A program made the translations under genes and the position numbers. This document shows, piece after piece, positions 58,403 through 64,000 of a stretch of DNA of 64,000 bases (within the stretch, counting starts at the first letter, position 1; each line of letters begins with the position of its first letter). The stretch is from Nymphaea colorata. Its lineage: Eukaryota > Streptophyta > Magnoliopsida > Nymphaeales > Nymphaeaceae. The notes beneath the pieces are model-generated. The model was given only the letters and a program-made list of their open reading frames with translations, did not search any database and had not been told where the DNA came from. The stretch is from positions 1,488,001-1,552,000 of the forward strand of contig NC_045144.1 of assembly GCF_008831285.2 (NCBI RefSeq). The letters run 5' to 3'.

Positions 58403-61170
58403 ATGCTTGTTTAACAGACCGGGTTTAAATTCCCAGATGTTCTTTTGCACATATTCTGTCCATGGACCTTGGGAATAAAACAAAACCGATATCCTAACTA
58501 GCACCTTAAATTCGTGGTCGTAATTCATCAAATTAGCCACTGAAATTAGACACTGACATGGGTACAGGGCATGGCTGAAGAGGAGAGTACTGGGCATCTT
58601 TTTGAGGATATCGCACCAATTGATCATTCCATTAAAAATCAAACTTGTAAATACAACAAAAACCTTGTCACTTAGAGGATTATGAGTAAATAAAATCATC
58701 AATTCCTGTTACAATGACATGAACAAAAGGATCCAACTTTCATGAGAAAGAATTCTAATGAATTAATCGTGTTGAATGGCCACAAGAAAGATAATGGCAA
58801 TTCCGCTACAGAGACTTGAACAGTTGCTGACCGTATTCCAAAACTCTTTTGCGGTTACAGCCCTCTTTCCAGGAAGTTGTAGCTCTAAAACCTGGCCCAC
58901 ACAGGAACACTGGGAGATTTTCATCTGATATCAATGGCAAAAGATGTCATAAACCCCCAAAAAAGTGCAAGGCTACCTGCAACAAGGAATTATTCGCATA
59001 AAAAAAATATGCACATCTCACCATGCTTGCAGTTACTGTCATTACCAACTATTGTGGTAATGATCTTGAGGTCTACAGTGTTGATCTTTAGATTGTTATC
59101 AACCACTTGAATTTTGGTTCGGGTACCTGGCCAGCCTGCAAATGCGTGCACTTGAAATAATAGACAATTCTGAAGTACATGAAGTATATAGAACTAGAGT
59201 TCAAGACACTAACTTGTTATGCAAGACCAGTGCTTCCTGATCAAAGTTCATCCATGACTCCTCTGACCTCACCTGCTTAATTTGAATCAAACAACATGTA
59301 ATAACCGATCGAAAGTGAGTGATGAAGCAACAAATAATCAAAAACCCATCCTAGAAGCTTCAAGATGAAAGTGAGTCAAGAATTGTAAACGCATAATAAT
59401 TGCTGAAATCATGAAAGGCATTTTATCATTCCAAGATAATATCAGCCCAAAAAATATCACTTTCATTATTCATCGCACTCTGATCTTCTTTTATGCACAA
59501 CTCTATAATAATATATAGATATAGTGAGCTACAAAAGCTGAATGTATAGAGAAGAGATAGAAGAGAGAGAGAGAGCAGTTCAACGCCAATGTGGAACTTG
59601 GTAAATCTCATTTTTGACAGCTATTTTTAGATATTAATATTGTTCATATGCCAATTATAAATGCACAAGGCTGCCGCATTAACAAGCTTCAGAAATCATG
59701 ACATTGACATGAGGGGCATTTTGCACTGTAGTGAAGGTCTTTTCAACCTTTTTTAATCTTTAGCAGCCAAATGCTACTGTGTTCCCTCCACAGACTAGAG
59801 GAACATATCTAAATATATTGTTGACAAGATGAAGAGCACAAACAAGAGTACACGTGTGACAGGTCAGAGAGAGAATGCACATATTGTGTTTGTGTGTGTC
59901 CACATGCCACTCTAAGTCTAGACTACATGCACACACACTAAGCAAAGTCAGGAGGATCCATAGATAGCATGGTGAAAGATGAGAGCATCACTACATGAAG
60001 TTTCTAGCATCGATATTCCTTCATGAATGATACTCATTTCCAGTAACTATAACAGCTGAACAAGTCTTAGTCATTTCCTGCAATGGAGAGTATTTTGTTA
60101 CACTGATCAGATTTGTGTGAAGACACTATCCTCAATCAAGTGGGTCTGTACTAGACAAATGACCAAAATATCAGCAGGCAACAGGTAACGAAAGCAAGTC
60201 TAACCTAAATTAATCAACTATATTCAGATAACATGCCAAGGTTCATATCCCCCAGGTTCGAAGACAAATCATGGATAAAGGTTGATATAAAAGCTGGAAC
60301 CGCTGCCAATGATGGTTTCCACAATATATGCACATAGAATCCTAGCTGTGAATGTAAGAATGCACACGTCTGCATGCATCATAAAACAGCAAAGGTTCTC
60401 TTGGAAACAAAGCAATTGAACTCCACTATGAGCAAAGGTAGCTTCAGATCACCCATATGTTCATGATACCTTAGGTGCTAGAGTGGCCAGTGCGTCACCT
60501 TGATTTTCAGCTTTCTCCATTGCTGAACCATCCAATATAGAAGGCAATTTACCTAATAATAAATTAGATCCTGCAATATATAACACCATTTTGGTTAAAA
60601 CTCAAGCTGGAAAAACAGAATTCAAAAGAGAGGAAAAAATAATATAAGCCCAGAAATCATGGTATTACATCATTGAAGCTATCTGGTAAATTTACAAGTA
60701 CATGTGAGATCAGGTCCACAGTTCCAGGATAACAAATTAAAGTCCATGTGTTCGTATTAATCACATGACTAGCATCACCAAGTCTTCTACCAACTATATG
60801 AGACTAGTACTACCATTCCAGTATTTACGCTTGATTATAACAAAAAGAACCATCCCCAGAACAAGAAATAACCAAAACTCTTGTATAAATCTAGGGTATA
60901 GATATAGATATAAACTTTAACAAAAAAAAATAAAGCTGACAGCCTGAATTGTGCAATTTTCAAAAGCCACCAACCTTTTATTCACTAATCCCCTATACTC
61001 ACGCACCAAACCAATGATAAACCAATACATTCTATTATCAAACATGCAAAACTTTCAGTTTGCTAACTTAGAAATTTCTTTATTTAATGATGATTAGAAC
61101 AAAGGTGAGTATGAAACCAAGTGTTCAATACATAGAGACTGCATTGTTTGCCAGAAAACATTGCAGTTCT
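58403..61170 (-). repeat. Right arm of the large inverted repeat
   Basis: Reverse complement of 52,050-54,920, about 2.77 kb. It is slightly shorter because it lacks the 41-bp duplication and about 24 bases inside an exon, among other small gaps. It carries a second copy of the formyltransferase exons on the minus strand. Confidence 0.92.
58811..60552 (-). pseudogene. Methionyl-tRNA formyltransferase, last exons, right arm
   Basis: Same exons as the left arm, reversed. The exon 60,552-60,470 reads KLPSILDGSAMEKAENQGDA. The exon near 59,275-59,215 reads EESWMNFDQEALVLHNK. The exon starting near 59,150 reads HAFAGWPGTRTKIQVVDNN and lacks about 24 bases near its end (59,010-58,990). The last exon starts at 58,891 (VLELQLPGKRAVTAKEFWN) and is frameshifted by loss of bases within the WNGLQGQ codons, so the normal end is lost. 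The breaks here differ from those of the left arm, so the copies decayed independently after duplication. The N-terminal catalytic part is absent here as well. Confidence 0.85.
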
Positions 61171-61229
61171 TTGTTAATCGCTCATTCATTGATCTAACCC
61201 ACCACCACTGAGGGCTTAACATGAAACAG

Positions 61230-61445
61230 TAGGGCTGAACACGAGCCGAGTCGAGCCCGAGCTCGGCTAGCTCGGACTCGGCTCGACTAGCTCGAACTCG
61301 GCTCGACTCGAACTCGACAATAACTCGACTACAGTAGCTCGAACTCGACTCGATTAAGCTCGATAAACTCGTTTGCTCAGCTTGGCAAGAACAACTCGTT
61401 TAAGCTCGATGCAAGAACAACTCGTTTAAGCTCGATTAACTCGAC
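61230..61445. repeat. 'Ctcgactcgagctcg' type low-complexity repeat
   Basis: About 200 bases built from GCTCGA, ACTCGG, ACTCGA and AGCTCG units, including a near-perfect doublet of 'gcaagaacaactcgtttaag'. Such CTCGA-rich tracts are common relics in plant genomes, often near DNA-transposon ends. It interrupts the downstream side of the paladin fragment. Confidence 0.7.
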
Positions 61446-61479
61446 ACCATATATTAACATCATTTGACACATACAAATG

Positions 61480-62036
61480 CTCAATAGTAGTAAATTTACA
61501 GGAACGTCTGTGGCCAGAACATCATTATAACCAAACTTAGAAACATTACTGGAATATTGAAGAATCTCCCTGGCCGCAACCTTATGCTCCATTCTCATAG
61601 ACTCTAATGCACCTGGAGCACTTTCATTTCCTGCTTCTTCACAACTTGAAGAACCACTATCAATTTCTTCATGAGATACTACTTCATGCGGAACTCTAAT
61701 TGGTCTTCCATAGTCAATCCGAAGTTTCACAATGCAAGCAATAACAGTGCCTGTATTTGTTCTCCCCTAACCGATCTGTCAAAATAAAAACAGAACAAGG
61801 CTTGATTTAGACCATCATGGACAAGAAATTAAAAACCTGCTCCAGGAAGACAAAAAAATGAATCCTGTCGAACTAGTTTAACAAACATAAAAGAATGTTA
61901 CCTGGCAATTGAAAACACATGCAGCATTCTTTGGAGCAGATGCAATGTTTATAGCCAGTGTATCAAAGTCGGAACTCTTGGGAGCTTTGCCATCAGTTAT
62001 TGGAACTCTTGCATATTTAAGATATCACCAAAAGCC
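61480..62036 (-). pseudogene. Paladin-like phosphatase fragment
   Basis: Paladins have repeated dual-specificity-phosphatase-like domains with CX5R signatures. On the minus strand, an exon ending at 61,902 reads KYARVPITDGKAPKSSDFDT, then LAINIASAPKNAACVFNCQ, up to the signature Cys, followed by a GT donor. The next exon begins at 61,775 after an AG acceptor. It continues the P-loop with an in-frame TAG (61,769-61,767) inside the signature, then GRTNTGTVIACIVKLRIDYG and RPIRVPHEVVSHEEIDSGSS. A TGA also lies just before the KYARVP stretch. Homology fades near 61,520 at the CTCGA repeat. Only two exons remain and the active-site loop is broken. Confidence 0.82.
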
Positions 62037-62127
62037 TGACAACCATTGATCTGAAAAGATATCACCAACCACAAGAAAAAACTGAGCACCTTATTCACAT
62101 TAGTAAATTTCAAAAAGTGGAACATAC

Positions 62128-63268
62128 CTGTGAAATTTTTATAGTAAAAAAGAAAACATCATTTGGTATTTTGTGGTCCCAGATCCTTGACAACCTGGCA
62201 AAGGATTGCTTTTGCAGAAGCAAGTCTAAGATGGGCTTTATCAATATTGCTGATGGAAAAACAAGAATGAGTAGTAAATTTCCATACCTGCATAAGTTGC
62301 AGACAATATGCAACATATATCCAATATCACATGCAAATAGTTTGAGAGATGAAGCCAGCAAACCTCGATTCCATAGTTTGGGACACTTCACCAAAAGAAA
62401 GTATATCTTTAAGCAACTTTAAAAGGTTTCCAATTCCAGTGCGCAGAAGAGCATCTTCAGTGGGTAGGTAACTCTTCACTAAGGTCTTAATAGCAAATAT
62501 CTGTAGTTCTTTCAGACATTAATATGCTATGTCAGTATGACAAAATAACATACTCAGCCTGAGAAAGAATGCCAAGCAGAAACCAGAAAAGAACATCACA
62601 TACAAGATTTAGTTGTCTGTGCACACACTGCATGGCAAAATTCTGTTTGATAGAAACTCTACAATTTCCTCCTCCCTGGTTTCAAATATTAGCATGGCAA
62701 TTTGTGCAATATAGCCCAAAGATTGCAATATGGCTGGTAGATGCTTTCCTTTATAGCATATCCACAAGATGCTGAACTTCAAGTATGAAACACCATCCCA
62801 TATAAGAACCCAGAACATCATATTGCAAAAGAATGCTTGCATGTGGAACTCAAAAGCAATGTTCACGTCTCGCACAAGGTATACATGAATAGAAGTTAAT
62901 AGAACACCAACCTTGTAAAGCAGTGAGAGTGACTTGAGGCCATCACCAATTGTTATTGCAGCGAGAGCTTGGACAGAGTACTTTGCTTGCTTTCTTGTGT
63001 CTTCTATGCACAGTTTCTCTAACAGTAGGTCTACAGAGCTGAGATGAAATAAAGCATATCAAACCAGATCATATTGGCATGTTCTTACTCACAATTCTCA
63101 AATGACTAGATTGTACCTGTCTAGTGTTGGAAGTTGATTTCTGATAGCTCCGCCAGCCTTTGCAAGAACAAGCAGTATGCCTTCTTTGATTGTTTCATTA
63201 TCATCTTTAAGAAGGACTAGCTGTTCTTCCATCCCTCTAAAAATAGACGGAAAGAAACTAGCAAGAAT
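62128..63268 (-). pseudogene. PDS5 sister-chromatid cohesion protein fragment
   Basis: PDS5 is a HEAT-repeat regulator of cohesin in the nucleus. Exons on minus: 63,268-63,117 (LLKDDNETIKEGILLVLAKA, GGAIRNQLPTL), 63,039-62,912 (SSVDLLLEKL, RKQAKYSVQALAAITIGDGL, KSLSLLYK), 62,771 to about 62,628 (LVDML, then shifted to HLPAILQSLGYIAQIAM, FETREEEIVEFL), 62,500-62,364 (FAIKTLVKSYLPTEDALLRT, DILSFGEVSQ) and 62,249-62,128 (NIDKAHLRLASAKAIL, then shifted to RLSRIWDHKIPNDVFFFTIK). Junctions are good GT-AG. The frame is broken in the third exon (TAA and shift at about 62,755) and the fifth (about 62,200). Only the middle of the protein is present. Upstream exons are not found in the last 700 bases of the window. 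Confidence 0.87.
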
Positions 63269-64000
63269 CTGAAAAACAGAAAATCGATGAACAGTTATCT
63301 ACCAATTTGACTGGAATCTGTTACTAAAGCACATTAGTCAGTTAACACCAAATCCAGAACTGACATGGCCACTTATCTCTGCATCTCACCTGCGTAGAAT
63401 GCTATAGAGTTGGGGCCTAGCTCTCATCCAGTCAACAAAATTGTTTTGACTATGAAAAAGGAAAGTACTGCTTCCCTTTGACAACTTGGTTTTCCATGAG
63501 GACCACATATGAATCAATATCTTAGTATGCAACAACAGCACCAGACTACCAACAATAGTACATTACTACTAGACCACATACATGCAATAGTACATTAGCT
63601 TGTTGTTTATTTAGACCACATACATGCAAGAGTTTCATGAGTTTTTAGTCAAATGAGGAACTGCATATATCCATTTTATTGTTTATTTACATTGGGCACA
63701 TTCTTTAAAATCAACAGTTCCACTGGTTGATTTTATATGCCTTTCAGAAAATACATATGGCAGAAGAAACTAAGCTAAGGCATGCCAGTCTTACTAGATA
63801 TACCATCATACACATTTTCCAAGTTAAATTTGACAAGTACCACAAGTAATCAACCCTGTTTCCAGGGCCTAAACAAAAGGAATGTCAGCAAGTCCATTCA
63901 CGATGGAGATTCCACTCCTCCTTTTCTTTTGAGATAGAGACAGTGGGAGCAGGAAACCGCAACAAAAAAAGGTTCATGAACAGAAATGGAAAAGGAAATG
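63269..64000. other. Flank of the PDS5 fragment to window end
   Basis: AT-rich, and I could not find the next upstream PDS5 exon. It may be a long intron or the fragment's edge. The phrases 'ccacatacatgcaa' and 'acaatagtacatta' recur near 63,550-63,630. Confidence 0.45.

Overview
This window looks like nuclear DNA of a flowering plant. It has plant-type gene families with GT-AG introns (a neprosin/DUF239 protein, a TRICHOME BIREFRINGENCE-LIKE protein, an ACR ACT-repeat protein, a plant-type paladin and PDS5), Ty3/gypsy and Ty1/copia retrotransposons primed by initiator tRNA-Met, a hAT transposon, MITE-like elements and very AT-rich intergenic DNA. I cannot name the species. I see no rRNA, tRNA, CRISPR or bacterial-type operon. 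Every host-gene remnant I recognise carries at least one break or is only a fragment, so I read the window as a gene-poor, repeat-rich segment full of decayed pieces. Repeat boundaries were placed by eye and may be off by 10-20 bases.

Layout. 1-2.4 kb: AT-rich, no gene. 2.4-9.9 kb: a seven-exon neprosin-family gene on + that keeps nearly its whole exon structure but has a frameshift, an in-frame stop and a lost splice donor. 10-13.5 kb: a MITE candidate, a 30-bp tandem repeat, a LINE-like remnant (-) and a phosphoglucomutase C-terminal fragment (-) with a duplicated last exon. 13.7-28.2 kb: a mosaic of dispersed repeats, including a 1.4-kb segment present twice and a complete hAT element (17,405-20,793) with matching terminal repeats and a perfect 8-bp target duplication around a decayed transposase.

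28.5-31 kb: GC-rich repeat blocks, whose homologues at 49.5-50.4 kb are in swapped order. 32.6-38.2 kb: a Ty3/gypsy chromovirus-like gag-pol with two in-frame stops and two frameshifts. It is followed by a 779-bp LTR that has a polypurine tract on its left and a primer-binding site on its right. 40.4-42.5 kb: a copia primer-binding site and broken gag. 43.9-45.4 kb: a TBL and an ACR pseudogene fragment (+). 48.6-52.0 kb: a possible non-autonomous element bounded by direct repeats.

52.05-61.17 kb: the most striking architecture, a large inverted duplication. Its two arms of about 2.8 kb each carry the last exons of methionyl-tRNA formyltransferase in opposite orientation around a 3.5-kb spacer. 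From 63.3 down to 58.1 kb, fragments of PDS5, paladin, methionyl-tRNA formyltransferase and an unidentified C-terminal exon lie one after another on the minus strand with their introns kept. This resembles a string of captured gene fragments.
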